Positions 14,812-21,945 of a DNA stretch of 22,154 nucleotides are shown here, piece by piece; the stretch's first letter is position 1; each line of letters opens with the position of its first letter. Origin of the DNA: a virus; the IMG/VR virus record IMGVR_UViG_3300025425_000184, positions 1 through 22,154 of that record, one strand, 5' to 3'. Below the pieces are notes generated by a model. The model ran no database searches, had not been told where the DNA came from, and worked only from the letters and a program-made list of their open reading frames with translations. Position numbers and translations under genes: made by a program.

Positions 14812-15741
14812 TTATTGCGTTTGAATTTCTACTTGTTCGGCTAACCTAAAACTAAATGCTATTTTATTCTGAGCTTGATTGAATCGGTTTCCGTAAGTTT
14901 TAAAACTATTAACGTCTAAAATGATAGGTATATCCCATGCTAAGGTCGCAGTATTATAAAGAAAACATTGCACGCTTGATATGAGAGCCTGTAGTAAATC
15001 GAGCTCAATTTTACTAAGGCTATTACTGGCAACTTCATAACCATCGTACACATCATCTATTTGGCTTTTTCGTAAAACTTTGTCCGCTGTTAAATACGTG
15101 CTTTGTCTTCCATGGTTGCGACCTTTGATATATTTACATTCTAAAGCGTAGCTATTAAAGCCCCCCTCTCTATTGTTTATCCACGCAAAGTTAAGCGCAT
15201 CCGCTACGCATATCTTACGAATCTGCGAAGCTGGGTAAATACATACAGTCAAAGCTACTTCGGCAGCCGCATCGTTCAATACTTCAATATCGTAACATCC
15301 AACATATTGATTAATCCCGCTTGTCAAATAGTCTTCTTTGTTATAATCATCAGACAAGTAGTCCCCGCTTACACCGACTATATTCGTGTCAATCTGTAAT
15401 GTCAATATATTAGTAACAGTGCTGACTATCGTAATAAATGGCAATGTACTAGGGTTCAATGTAACCGTCCCCCAGTTCCCAGCTGCCCTAATCAATACGA
15501 CCGTTAACTTTTGGCCGCTAATTAATGAGGCCGAAACGGTATCGGAGGAACTCGATATGCTATCAACTCCAGTGATCACATTCTCTACAACCGTTTCAGA
15601 ATCTTCAATCAGACTAAACAGCGTTGGTATATTACCGCCACTGCCTGCGTTGATGAAGGTGATAGGTAAGTCACCTAGTGGCGTGTTGCTTCCTACTAGT
15701 TGCTGGTCGATTGTGACGGTTGAATAGAATGAGTATTTCAT
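14812..15741 (-). CDS. Probable tail / baseplate structural protein, 309 aa
   Basis: The N-terminal half is beta-rich and Ser/Thr/Val-rich (SISSSSDTVSASLISGQKLT). Residues about 190-215 read FAWINNREGGFNSYALECKY, similar to a motif of Bacteroidota phage tail proteins in which a W-x-N-x-x-G-G-F-x-x-Y core is found. The C-terminus is another beta segment (LDVNSFKTYGNRFNQAQNKI). Likely part of the distal tail; enzymatic motifs are absent. It is followed after 5 nt by the 164-aa gene. Confidence 0.6.
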   Translation of the reverse strand: MKYSFYSTVTIDQQLVGSNTPLGDLPITFINAGSGGNIPTLFSLIEDSETVVENVITGVDSISSSSDTVSASLISGQKLTVVLIRAAGNWGTVTLNPSTLPFITIVSTVTNILTLQIDTNIVGVSGDYLSDDYNKEDYLTSGINQYVGCYDIEVLNDAAAEVALTVCIYPASQIRKICVADALNFAWINNREGGFNSYALECKYIKGRNHGRQSTYLTADKVLRKSQIDDVYDGYEVASNSLSKIELDLLQALISSVQCFLYNTATLAWDIPIILDVNSFKTYGNRFNQAQNKIAFSFRLAEQVEIQTQ

Positions 15742-15750
15742 ATCTTGTAT

Positions 15751-15984
15751 TTACTTCTTTAAAAGCTTATCCCCTGTAAGCCCGCCTTCTATAAATGACT
15801 TATGCCCGTAAGTTTTGTCTATCTCTTTATTGCTGACCTCGGAACAACATCCATCTACAGGTAATGTTTGCCCTTGGTTTAGTGCTAAATTTAACGCATT
15901 AAGCACCGTTTGCTTTCCGTAAAAATCATCAAGTCCTTGCTTAATGCTTGGCATATCTTTTAATATTTCTTCTGCTTTTTTCAT
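15751..15984 (-). CDS. Hypothetical protein, 77 aa
   Basis: A small soluble protein with a helical N-terminus (KKAEEILKDMPSIKQGLDDF) and a central GCCSEVSN with two adjacent Cys. Not recognised. It lies between two structural genes with short spacers of 9 and 21 nt and is probably part of the tail operon. Confidence 0.55.
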   Translation of the reverse strand: MKKAEEILKDMPSIKQGLDDFYGKQTVLNALNLALNQGQTLPVDGCCSEVSNKEIDKTYGHKSFIEGGLTGDKLLKK

Positions 15985-16005
15985 AATTCAGTTTTATTTA
16001 GTTGT

Positions 16006-16908
16006 TTAAAAACTTGAAGCCGATTCTACTGTAACGGTATACGAGCGGCTTGGTAGTATGGTAAAGGTATAAAGAATTTCACCAACAACCGTTGGAGAAT
16101 AGTCCGTAATCACTTTGACTTCTTGGTAAATCGTAGCTGTTAGATCATCCGTGACAGTCAATCTAATGGCGTTGTCTTTAGTTGAATCTAAGTCGGCACT
16201 TAGAGCGAACGCATAAGCCTGTATTGAATCGCCACTTGTTCCCGCAAATGTTCCAGTACCCGAGCTAAATTCAAGAACCGCATCCGTCCCGTTCTTTTTG
16301 ATTCTGATATTCCCATCAACAGAATGAGGTGCGCTTTGCTCGGCTAACGCCCATGAGGTAGTACTAGATGTTGGTGCGCTGTCCCCTACTCGAAACAGTT
16401 CCCACGCAAGGCTAAGGCTGTAGTCCTTTCCCACCGTTGGCGAATCGATTCTAAAGTAGCTACGTAGGTATTTAGCTAGATCAACGTCAAAGCGTAATGT
16501 AGTTGGATTAATGCTAACCGATATGTCTGCTATCTTTTTATAAGGCTTTACGCCCGAACCCGCGCCCGTTTTGTAACCGCCAAATAATTCAAAGCTTTGT
16601 TTCTTATCGGGATTAAAACGATTTGAAAGGCTGTCTAAGCCGTTGAACGGTGTGTCCAATGTAATGCCCAGCGTGCTAGTAGCCACTAGCTGCGTCACCT
16701 TGTAGCTGCCACGGTATGAGCCGTTTAATATCTGCACATAGCTACCGACTGTGACCTCGTTTGCAAACGAATCATCAACGGTAATGCCTAGCTTACCGCT
16801 TGAATCGTATACGGTGCATAGCGGTAACGCCCACGCATAGCTGATGGTTATCGGTTGAAATACGCTAGTGATGGCGGGCGCGTCATTGGTTACGTTAAGT
16901 GATGCCAT
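16006..16908 (-). CDS. Probable tail structural protein, 300 aa
   Basis: Almost entirely beta-type sequence, rich in Thr, Ser, Val and Gly, without a signal peptide. It contains GSYVQILNGSYRGSYKVTQL (about 62-81) and several Ig-like strand patterns towards the C-terminus (TATIYQEVKVITDY, LPSRSYTVTVESASS). This is consistent with a tail or baseplate component built of beta sandwiches. No family is recognised. It is located between the small membrane protein and the 77-aa gene in the late operon. Confidence 0.55.
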   Translation of the reverse strand: MASLNVTNDAPAITSVFQPITISYAWALPLCTVYDSSGKLGITVDDSFANEVTVGSYVQILNGSYRGSYKVTQLVATSTLGITLDTPFNGLDSLSNRFNPDKKQSFELFGGYKTGAGSGVKPYKKIADISVSINPTTLRFDVDLAKYLRSYFRIDSPTVGKDYSLSLAWELFRVGDSAPTSSTTSWALAEQSAPHSVDGNIRIKKNGTDAVLEFSSGTGTFAGTSGDSIQAYAFALSADLDSTKDNAIRLTVTDDLTATIYQEVKVITDYSPTVVGEILYTFTILPSRSYTVTVESASSF

Positions 16909-16909
16909 G

Positions 16910-17137
16910 TTATTTGTTTAAATATACTTTGTTTTTCCAGTCGTAAAAATATTCTTTTCCGTTGACCATTTTAATTATTACATCAGAATTGCCTGTTTGC
17001 TCGATTGCGTTCTTTTCTTTTCGATTAGTATCTATTTCAAGAATAACGCCCAATAAAAAAAGAGACAATATCACTACGGCTAAAAACCATAGAATTTCGC
17101 GGTAGTAAATAATATAATCTTTAATTAAATTCCCCAT
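16910..17137 (-). CDS. Small single-pass membrane protein, 75 aa
   Basis: One clear membrane helix at about residues 15-33 (ILWFLAVVILSLFLLGVIL), preceded by YYRE and followed by a charged tail (DTNRKEKN) and a small C-terminal domain (VNGKEYFYDWKNKVYLNK). It starts from an ATG 48 nt after the gp10-like gene and ends 1 nt before the 300-aa gene. It could be a holin-like, superinfection-exclusion or tail-associated membrane protein; no lysis partner is next to it, so none of these can be chosen. Confidence 0.6.
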   Translation of the reverse strand: MGNLIKDYIIYYREILWFLAVVILSLFLLGVILEIDTNRKEKNAIEQTGNSDVIIKMVNGKEYFYDWKNKVYLNK

Positions 17138-17185
17138 AGCTATTTTAGTTTTGTCTCTTCAATTTACGTAAACCATCGCGAAAGG

Positions 17186-17659
17186 TTACGCTACCTTTAG
17201 AAATTCATTTGTGACCGATGTCACCACCGCTTGAAATAGCTTGTCTGTTAGATTAGCTTTGATGTATGCAGCGTTAGTGTAGTCGCTAATTACGCCTGAC
17301 TTACCACCCTTGCGATATAGTAACGAACCTTCTTTGCCTATCTTACGCGCTATCAAATACGCTAGTGACTTCTTTGTGATTCCTTGCAGCGGTACGGGCT
17401 TGCTATCTATCCACTCTTCAATGACGCTTGATGGTGGTGCTTTACCCGCCTTGCGACCTGTTTCCAATACAGTAAAGTACTTCTCACTAGAGAATATCTT
17501 CAGCGTTTTGCCATCATACGAATACCCTAGACTATCGGCCATCTTACCGCTTGCGTTCATAGACCCGTAACTAGTGACTTGCTTATTCTTAATGTTGTCT
17601 TGAATGCCTTTAATAACACCTTCGGCAAATGCTTTTACTATGATTTCAGTCGATAGCAT
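17186..17659 (-). CDS. HK97 gp10-like / virion morphogenesis tail-completion protein
   Basis: 157 residues. The central segment (YFTVLETGRKAGKAPPSSVI, then EEWIDSK) has the E-x-G-R-x-x-G-x-x-P-P...I-x-x-W pattern of the HK97 gp10 / Mu gpG-type virion morphogenesis proteins that join or complete the tail. Basic residues GKEGSLLYRKGGKSG and a helical C-terminus follow. The gene abuts the 149-aa gene exactly (stop at 17660, start at 17659). Family assignment comes from motif recall, not from a search. Confidence 0.65.
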   Translation of the reverse strand: MLSTEIIVKAFAEGVIKGIQDNIKNKQVTSYGSMNASGKMADSLGYSYDGKTLKIFSSEKYFTVLETGRKAGKAPPSSVIEEWIDSKPVPLQGITKKSLAYLIARKIGKEGSLLYRKGGKSGVISDYTNAAYIKANLTDKLFQAVVTSVTNEFLKVA

Positions 17660-18109
17660 TTAGCAAGGCTTTTGTACGTTGATTGTAAATGATACGATGC
17701 AACCGCTTACCGTTCCCATGTATATCTGCTTTTGCCCTTCAAACGATACATCACTAATAACATAGTTAACAGGGCTTGGTGTGTCGTTCATCTCCGTAAT
17801 AAAAGCTTCGGCCAAAGTGCTCATTTCGTTAACTATCGCCTCGTGCCTTACCGCTGTATCGGTTGGATCTGCTGACCTAGTGAATAGCATGTTGAGCGTG
17901 CCGCTGTTATAGTTGCTAGATTCACCCGTTCGTAGAACATAGGTAAACGGTAACAAGCTTATCAACGGCTTTGCGGTCGTGGCTTGTTCGCTCTCGTTCG
18001 GGTAATTGATTGTCTGGAAAATGTCGTCTCCATAAATGAACTGGCCAAGAGTATTAACCGCCTCGGCCTTGGTTCTGATTAGATTTACTATCGTGCTATG
18101 TATGCTCAT
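17660..18109 (-). CDS. Candidate tail terminator / tail-completion protein, 149 aa
   Basis: An alpha/beta protein: N-terminal helix (IHSTIVNLIRTKAEAVN), then strands (PLISLLPFTYVLRT, GTLNMLFTRSADPT), a helix (MSTLAEAFITEMNDTP) and a closing strand pattern (VSGCIVSFTINVQKPC). This order resembles small tail terminator or neck proteins, and position next to the gp10-like gene supports it. It overlaps the upstream gene by 14 nt. The role is inferred from size, fold pattern and context. Confidence 0.5.
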   Translation of the reverse strand: MSIHSTIVNLIRTKAEAVNTLGQFIYGDDIFQTINYPNESEQATTAKPLISLLPFTYVLRTGESSNYNSGTLNMLFTRSADPTDTAVRHEAIVNEMSTLAEAFITEMNDTPSPVNYVISDVSFEGQKQIYMGTVSGCIVSFTINVQKPC

Positions 18110-18767
18110 TTCCGCTTAGTTTCTTTATTTCACTTAATCTATCTTGATACATCGCGACCGCTTTAGAATACAGTAAATGAAAGTAAACTGTTTCAGCGTC
18201 CTTATCTTCAATGTCACTGTACTTGGTTAGGTCGCCACTTGCTAATGAATACCGTACCGCACCAACTCCAAATGATTCAAGGTCTTTAACTCCAGCGTCA
18301 ATTTCTTGTTCTGTATACCCCTTGTTATCGTTTAAGTCTTTATACCGTTCCAAAAATAACGATAAGCTGTTTAATATGTTAATACTCTGGCCATATATTA
18401 AACCGATAGACCAAGTTAAAGCTTTGTCACCGAAATAGATAACGCATAACTCTACGCAGTAACTCCACTTATTGAGCGATTGCAAAGCCATCTTAGCGCG
18501 CTCTATCTTACCCCACGATTCACCCGCTACGTTGATATCCTTCTTGACCTTAGCACCTTTCGGTTCATCTTCCATAAATTCAAGAATAGCCATGAACGCC
18601 AATACCTGGTCGCTATTCAATGCTTTCACCTCTTGGTCTGTTAGGTTGCTGAAATGCTTTATTTGATCACGTGGCGCGTCTGGGAACGTATGCAGCTTAG
18701 CGACCGATACGTCTTCCCACAAGCTTAGTATTTGTCTGGACTCGCCTTGAACCTTGAAGTTTACCAT
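18096..18767 (-). CDS. Hypothetical late protein, 223 aa, overlapping the terminase 3' end
   Basis: Mostly helical, with FSNLTDQEVKALNSDQVLAF near residue 40 and a hydrophobic helix region near 115-140. It is not recognised; a tail assembly chaperone or head-completion protein is possible from location. The frame starts 71 nt inside the 3' end of the large terminase gene. A later start (MAILEF, near residue 59) would avoid this but would cut a well-formed N-terminus, so the long overlap is preferred. Confidence 0.6.
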   Translation of the reverse strand: MVNFKVQGESRQILSLWEDVSVAKLHTFPDAPRDQIKHFSNLTDQEVKALNSDQVLAFMAILEFMEDEPKGAKVKKDINVAGESWGKIERAKMALQSLNKWSYCVELCVIYFGDKALTWSIGLIYGQSINILNSLSLFLERYKDLNDNKGYTEQEIDAGVKDLESFGVGAVRYSLASGDLTKYSDIEDKDAETVYFHLLYSKAVAMYQDRLSEIKKLSGNEHT

Positions 18768-19983
18768 GTGTTGAGTTTTTAGTTTGTCCTTGTCCGTTTA
18801 GTAATAAGTCAGTAAAGCCCCAAACCAAAGCGTCTACCCTGTCAGGTGATTGCGTTGTTTTCTCAGGGTTAAAGCTAACCATTTGCGCTTCCAATATTGG
18901 AAACCTTCCAACGTGAAATATTTTGCTTTGCTCGTAAAGCGAATAGATAGGCTCGGCACGAACGTACTTACCCTTTGTTGCCGTCACTAGCTTAATACGA
19001 ACTAGCTTGTCATATTGCCTTATAACGCTTTCCACCATGTCCCCGCCTTGGTTCTTTTCTGCTACTATACAATCTGCGTTATGCCTCTTAACAGCTTCAA
19101 CAGCTACCTTTGCCCAATCGTTAGGGCTATACCGCCCGCTTAAATCTTCAAGTACGTACCCGTTCCCGATAGCATCCACGGCTTGAACTGTAATACCCGT
19201 TTCATCGCTTGTTGATGTATTAGTGGTTGACGGGTCAATGGCCACAACCGTTCTGTTTAGTACTGGCTTCTGATCTATCCTAAGCCTGTCAATCATTGGC
19301 CTAGACCATAGTAGCCCCTCGCTATCTTCTACCCAGTCACCCATAAACAAATGGTTGAATCTGTGGAGGTTGTTGATTCTAAGGCTTTCGGCTTGGTCTA
19401 CAAACGAATCGGATAGGTTATGAATATTGTCTTTGTAAGTAGTGTGAATGTAGGTAGTGTCGTTTCGCTTATCCTTTACAAATCGCTGGTAAATCCAGTG
19501 CGTTTTAAAGCTTGGATTCATCACTAGTATTACCGTGTTCGGTTGTAGCTTCGATCTAATAGATAGGTCTATGCGATCAAATATATCTTCGTCTACCAGT
19601 TCTTCAGCTTCGTCTAATACCCATGTAGTCACGCCCGCAATAGATTTGAGGTTAGCAGTGGCCGTTCCTTGACTAGTCTTAATTCCTTTAAACAGAATCT
19701 TTGACCCTGTAATCTTGTTGATTATTTCGTTTTGAGTTATCTCAAAATCTAAGTGCGCGTTAAGCATTTCAATCTTTTCAATGAACTCAGGTATGATTGA
19801 AATGTTAGCGGACACCAATGTCCAACGCGTAAATAGTATTATGTTATTCGGTTCATAGGTGAGGTTAAGCAAGTAGAGCGATACTATAAACGACTTACCA
19901 GAACCACGTCCTCCAGTAATAAGTTGATATCGATTCTCAGGAGGTCTAACAAATAACGGCTTGTAGCTATTCAGTATCTGCAT
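18697..19983 (-). CDS. terL: Terminase large subunit
   Basis: 428 residues. ATPase half: Walker A GGRGSGKS at 24-31, Walker B VLDEAEEL at 122-129 with catalytic Glu125, and coupling motif VMNPS at 154-158. Nuclease half: Asp250 in VAIDPSTTNTS, Glu309 in VAEKNQGGDM, and Asp381/Asp384 in SPDRVDALVWGF, the acidic residues that bind metal in RNase H-like terminase nucleases. It cuts concatemeric DNA and pumps it through the portal using ATP. The ATG at 19983 overlaps the small subunit by 17 nt. The C-terminal tail after residue 395 is basic and overlaps the next gene. It leads the long late operon. Confidence 0.95.
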   Translation of the reverse strand: MQILNSYKPLFVRPPENRYQLITGGRGSGKSFIVSLYLLNLTYEPNNIILFTRWTLVSANISIIPEFIEKIEMLNAHLDFEITQNEIINKITGSKILFKGIKTSQGTATANLKSIAGVTTWVLDEAEELVDEDIFDRIDLSIRSKLQPNTVILVMNPSFKTHWIYQRFVKDKRNDTTYIHTTYKDNIHNLSDSFVDQAESLRINNLHRFNHLFMGDWVEDSEGLLWSRPMIDRLRIDQKPVLNRTVVAIDPSTTNTSTSDETGITVQAVDAIGNGYVLEDLSGRYSPNDWAKVAVEAVKRHNADCIVAEKNQGGDMVESVIRQYDKLVRIKLVTATKGKYVRAEPIYSLYEQSKIFHVGRFPILEAQMVSFNPEKTTQSPDRVDALVWGFTDLLLNGQGQTKNSTHGKLQGSRRVQTNTKLVGRRIGR

Positions 19984-20248
19984 CGATCCACTGAATAGGT
20001 GGTGCGGTGATCTTGTCGCCTTGCGTGGTGTGGTCTACTTGTTGGCGCGGCATTCCATATCTATACGACAGCCATGCTTTCAATGCTTGTACATCGCCCT
20101 CGCTGCACTTATCCCAAAGCGCAGCCCATACCGTTACGGGTACAGCTATCGCGTCCATCGTTTCGATTAGCTTTATTTCGTCTGCTTTTGGAGGTCTTCC
20201 CGCTTTGCCTTTAGTGCTGTGTCCTCCGTTGTTTTTTCTTGCATCCAT
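19967..20248 (-). CDS. Putative terminase small subunit
   Basis: 93 residues with a basic N-terminus (GKAGRPPKADE, an AT-hook-like GRP) and a helical middle (WAALWDKCSEGDVQALKAWL) ending in YRYGMPRQQVDHTTQGD. This pattern, together with the 17-nt overlap with the large subunit, fits a short terminase small subunit that binds phage DNA at the packaging site. It is shorter than many small subunits and lacks a clear full helix-turn-helix. The start ATG at 20248 lies behind an AT-rich spacer that may hold the late promoter. Confidence 0.7.
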   Translation of the reverse strand: MDARKNNGGHSTKGKAGRPPKADEIKLIETMDAIAVPVTVWAALWDKCSEGDVQALKAWLSYRYGMPRQQVDHTTQGDKITAPPIQWIDADTE

Positions 20249-20283
20249 AATTAATATAGATTAATTAATTAAATCAAACTTTG
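20249..20283 (-). promoter_or_regulatory. AT-rich spacer, possible late promoter of the terminase operon
   Basis: On the minus strand a TTTG is followed after about 16 bp by TATATTAA, close to the TTG-N-TAnnTTTG pattern but with a poor -7 box. The stretch ATTAATTAATTAA is a short repeat. This is the only spacer upstream of the terminase. Confidence 0.3.
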
Positions 20284-20559
20284 TTAGTAAATGCTTAAAG
20301 TAACAGTGGTGAATGGTTCTGAGTGAACACCATCTTTTGTTAGCGATAATCTATCCTCCTCCTTTTCAAAAGAAAGATGACAAGACACTTCTTTAGCCCC
20401 GTACTCGTACACCGTCTTATATCCAAAGTACTTGCGTGCCCTTTCGGATTGCGATTGGTAATCGCCTTTCATTTCTTGCGTAAAGAAGCCCGCGTCTTTT
20501 AGTTCACGAAAAGGAAAGTGTTCCTTCATAAATCTTTGTAAAACTTTATCTTCATTCAT
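20284..20559 (-). CDS. Hypothetical protein, 91 aa
   Basis: A soluble, charged protein (QRFMKEHFPFRELKDAGFFT, then RARKYFGYKTVYEYG) with no recognised domain. The frame also opens two codons earlier at a TTG (20565), but that TTG is part of a TAAATTTG promoter-like box, so the ATG at 20559 is preferred. The gene is transcribed toward the terminase and separated from it by 35 nt. Confidence 0.6.
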   Translation of the reverse strand: MNEDKVLQRFMKEHFPFRELKDAGFFTQEMKGDYQSQSERARKYFGYKTVYEYGAKEVSCHLSFEKEEDRLSLTKDGVHSEPFTTVTLSIY

Positions 20560-20562
20560 AAT

Positions 20563-20570
20563 CAAATTTA
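20563..20570 (-). promoter_or_regulatory. Possible -7 promoter box
   Basis: TAAATTTG on the minus strand matches TAnnTTTG exactly, but it ends only 3 nt before the ATG at 20559 and no clear -33 box is seen upstream, where the terminator T-run lies. If real, the mRNA would be leaderless or nearly so. Confidence 0.3.
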
Positions 20571-20585
20571 CAAAAGAATAGCCAT

Positions 20586-20613
20586 AAAAAAAACCACCCT
20601 ATTTAAAGGGGGG
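20586..20613 (-). terminator. Terminator after the 72-aa gene
   Basis: On the minus strand CCCCCCT pairs with AGGGTGG (one mismatch) around a short loop and is followed by eight T. It lies 63 nt past the stop of the 72-aa gene and before the 91-aa gene. Confidence 0.7.
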
Positions 20614-20676
20614 CTTCATGTGATCAAAAAGTAATTTCTTTATCAATTAGTTGTAAATTGGTGTGGATTTATCATT

Positions 20677-20895
20677 TTAGTACCCTCTGTTTTGAAGCTG
20701 AGTTATCCTTATTGCAAACCCTCTATCTGTATATCTCCTGATTACATCTTCTTTCTGAGAAAAGGTATATTTATCCTCATAGTATGTAATTAAGTTTATG
20801 TTATCCCTTGAGATTGCAAACCAGCCAGCAACATCATTGCCGTCTGAGTATACACCTTTTTCGTTTCTTTCGTTGTTAATCTCTGAAGTTGTCAT
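20677..20895 (-). CDS. Hypothetical protein, 72 aa, behind the duplicated leader
   Basis: Product starts MTTSEINNERNEKGVYSDGN and contains WFAISRDNINLITYYEDKYT; no known motif. A longer frame opens at 20940, but that DNA belongs to the leader shared with 9296-9391, so the ATG at 20895 is chosen. It has its own promoter region and terminator and is therefore a single-gene unit. Not related by eye to the 78-aa protein behind the other leader copy. Confidence 0.6.
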   Translation of the reverse strand: MTTSEINNERNEKGVYSDGNDVAGWFAISRDNINLITYYEDKYTFSQKEDVIRRYTDRGFAIRITQLQNRGY

Positions 20896-20986
20896 AGTTT
20901 TATCGTTTTGTATATTTAAATATACGCAAACACCTGACATTGGTTGTGTTGATTTACACGAGTGGTAGTATTATTATACATGCGGT
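20891..20986 (-). promoter_or_regulatory. Duplicated 96-nt leader, copy 2, with perfect palindrome
   Basis: The inverted partner of 9296-9391. The core GTATATTTAAATATAC (20910-20925) is a perfect 16-bp palindrome; its TATATTTA half differs in the last base from the -7 consensus. The blocks TGTATAATAAT, CCACTCGTGTAAA and the 3' block up to the ATG are kept with the same 23-nt spacer. It directly follows the terminator of the RNA candidate. Confidence 0.7.
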
Positions 20987-21032
20987 AAAAAAACCACCCT
21001 AGATAGCGTCTTTCCGCTTTGCTTTGGGTGGC
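20987..21032 (-). terminator. Terminator of the RNA candidate
   Basis: On the minus strand CCACCC pairs with GGGTGG, with an inner AGCG/CGCT hairpin in the loop, followed by TTTTTTT. The T-run and stem side share AAAAAAACCACCCTA (plus-strand reading) with the terminator at 20586-20613. Confidence 0.7.
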
Positions 21033-21130
21033 TTCGTTACAACTCCGTGACGCTGATAAATGGGGTTGCGTGGCGGAGAGTAGTTTTATGACCCGTTAGC
21101 CAATATGACGGGAAGCCAATCGGGTACGGT
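20987..21130 (-). ncRNA. Candidate structured small RNA, about 145 nt
   Basis: Between the 140-aa gene and the leader lie about 145 nt with no usable open frame that are visibly more GC-rich than the surroundings. On the minus strand they contain three stems in order: CCCGT/ACGGG around 11 nt; CTCCG...ACGC / GCGT...CGGAG with a 2-nt internal loop; and CCACCC/GGGTGG, which encloses an inner AGCG/CGCT hairpin and is followed by seven T, a terminator. A perfect TATATTTG box lies at 21135-21142, so transcription would start at about 21130. No match to a known RNA class is recognised. Confidence 0.6.
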
Positions 21131-21134
21131 TACA

Positions 21135-21142
21135 CAAATATA
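21135..21142 (-). promoter_or_regulatory. -7 promoter box of the RNA candidate
   Basis: TATATTTG on the minus strand, a perfect TAnnTTTG, placed just after the stop of the 140-aa gene (21144-21146). No clear TTG is seen at the usual distance upstream, so the -33 side is weak. Confidence 0.5.
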
Positions 21143-21143
21143 T

Positions 21144-21566
21144 TCAATCTTCTTTAAAGTAGGCTAGATATAATCTGTTAATGTTGTCCCAATACTCATA
21201 CCCTTGAGGTGAACTATTCCAATGAAAACACACTAACATCCCCCCCTTGTCCGTATTCATATAGGGAACATCACTGCACTCCTTTAAATAATCGTGCGCT
21301 AGATACGGGTACTGATCTTTCACCGACTCGAAGAAGCCCCAAAGGCTTTTCTTTTCTCGGATTGGTTCTGCCCATTTTTTATTGTAAATGATTATGCCAA
21401 GCCCATTGCCATTTTTCATCCACACTATATCATCAGATGTATCTAAAGCCTCTATGTCTCGAAAATTCGTATACATAGTTTGACTTTCGCGATTGGTTAG
21501 GCACGAAATCACATCCCCCCTCTTATACCGCTTTTCAATTTCGGCTATCGCTTCTTTTAAATTCAT
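21144..21566 (-). CDS. Hypothetical protein, 140 aa
   Basis: A soluble protein with many aromatic residues (KKWAEPIREKKSLWGFFESV, CFHWNSSPQGYEYW, NRLYLAYFKED) and an N-terminal helix (KEAIAEIEKRYKRGD). No family is recognised. Its start overlaps the stop of the 75-aa gene, so it belongs to a small operon with the two genes upstream. Confidence 0.65.
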   Translation of the reverse strand: MNLKEAIAEIEKRYKRGDVISCLTNRESQTMYTNFRDIEALDTSDDIVWMKNGNGLGIIIYNKKWAEPIREKKSLWGFFESVKDQYPYLAHDYLKECSDVPYMNTDKGGMLVCFHWNSSPQGYEYWDNINRLYLAYFKED

Positions 21567-21790
21567 AATATCGTTACGTTTAGTTTTTGATAAAGTCCTT
21601 CTTTGTAATCAGTCACTCTGTAATTGATCACCCCGTCCTGTCTAAGCTGCCTAACCTTCCTCATGAATGTGTCCGCGAATGAGTAGCGTCTATTCATGTC
21701 GATCTTCTTTGCTTGTCCAACTAGCATAGATGAAAAAAAGTCGTCAGGCATGTCGTTGAATGCTTGCAGTGCTATTTGTTTGAGTGTCAT
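21563..21790 (-). CDS. Small protein, possible winged-helix DNA-binding, 75 aa
   Basis: Helix pattern IALQAFNDMPDDFFSS, then SFADTFMRKVRQLRQDGVI followed by strands NYRVTDYKEG / YQKLNVTIL. A helix ending in RxLRxxGxI(x)Y and then a wing-like strand pair is a common winged-helix signature in small phage proteins. It is coupled at both ends: ATGA overlap with the 52-aa gene upstream and TGA/ATG overlap with the 140-aa gene downstream. Confidence 0.6.
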   Translation of the reverse strand: MTLKQIALQAFNDMPDDFFSSMLVGQAKKIDMNRRYSFADTFMRKVRQLRQDGVINYRVTDYKEGLYQKLNVTIL

Positions 21791-21945
21791 GTTGTTTTGT
21801 TTTGGTTAATAAATAATTTTGGGAACCGATTACTTGGACGCTGATCTAGTTCAATTCGCTTCGGTGTTGGCTCTTGAATCGATTCGTAAAGAAAGCATGT
21901 TCCGTTTTTACAGTCGCATTTATTGTTTACGTAAGCTTTGCACAT
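21787..21945 (-). CDS. Cys-rich small protein, 52 aa
   Basis: The frame runs from the ATG at 21945 to a TGA that overlaps the next ATG (ATGA). The N-terminus MCKAYVNNKCDCKNGTC has four Cys (2, 10, 12, 17) and could hold a metal ion or disulfides. The rest is charged and ends INQNKTT. No family is recognised; the ATGA coupling supports that it is translated. Confidence 0.6.
   Translation of the reverse strand: MCKAYVNNKCDCKNGTCFLYESIQEPTPKRIELDQRPSNRFPKLFINQNKTT

Noticed and set aside
18090-18115. Programmed frameshift between the 223-aa and 149-aa genes
   Set aside because: The genes overlap by 14 nt, but no X-XXY-YYZ slippery heptamer with a following structure is visible, and the second gene has its own ATG.
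20896-20940. Upstream start for the 72-aa gene
   Set aside because: The extension falls in the duplicated leader that contains the promoter-like palindrome, so the later ATG is more likely; kept as an alternative in the findings.
20987-21130. tRNA gene in the structured region
   Set aside because: No acceptor stem with a T-arm GTTC-type motif could be found on either strand; stems do not form a cloverleaf.
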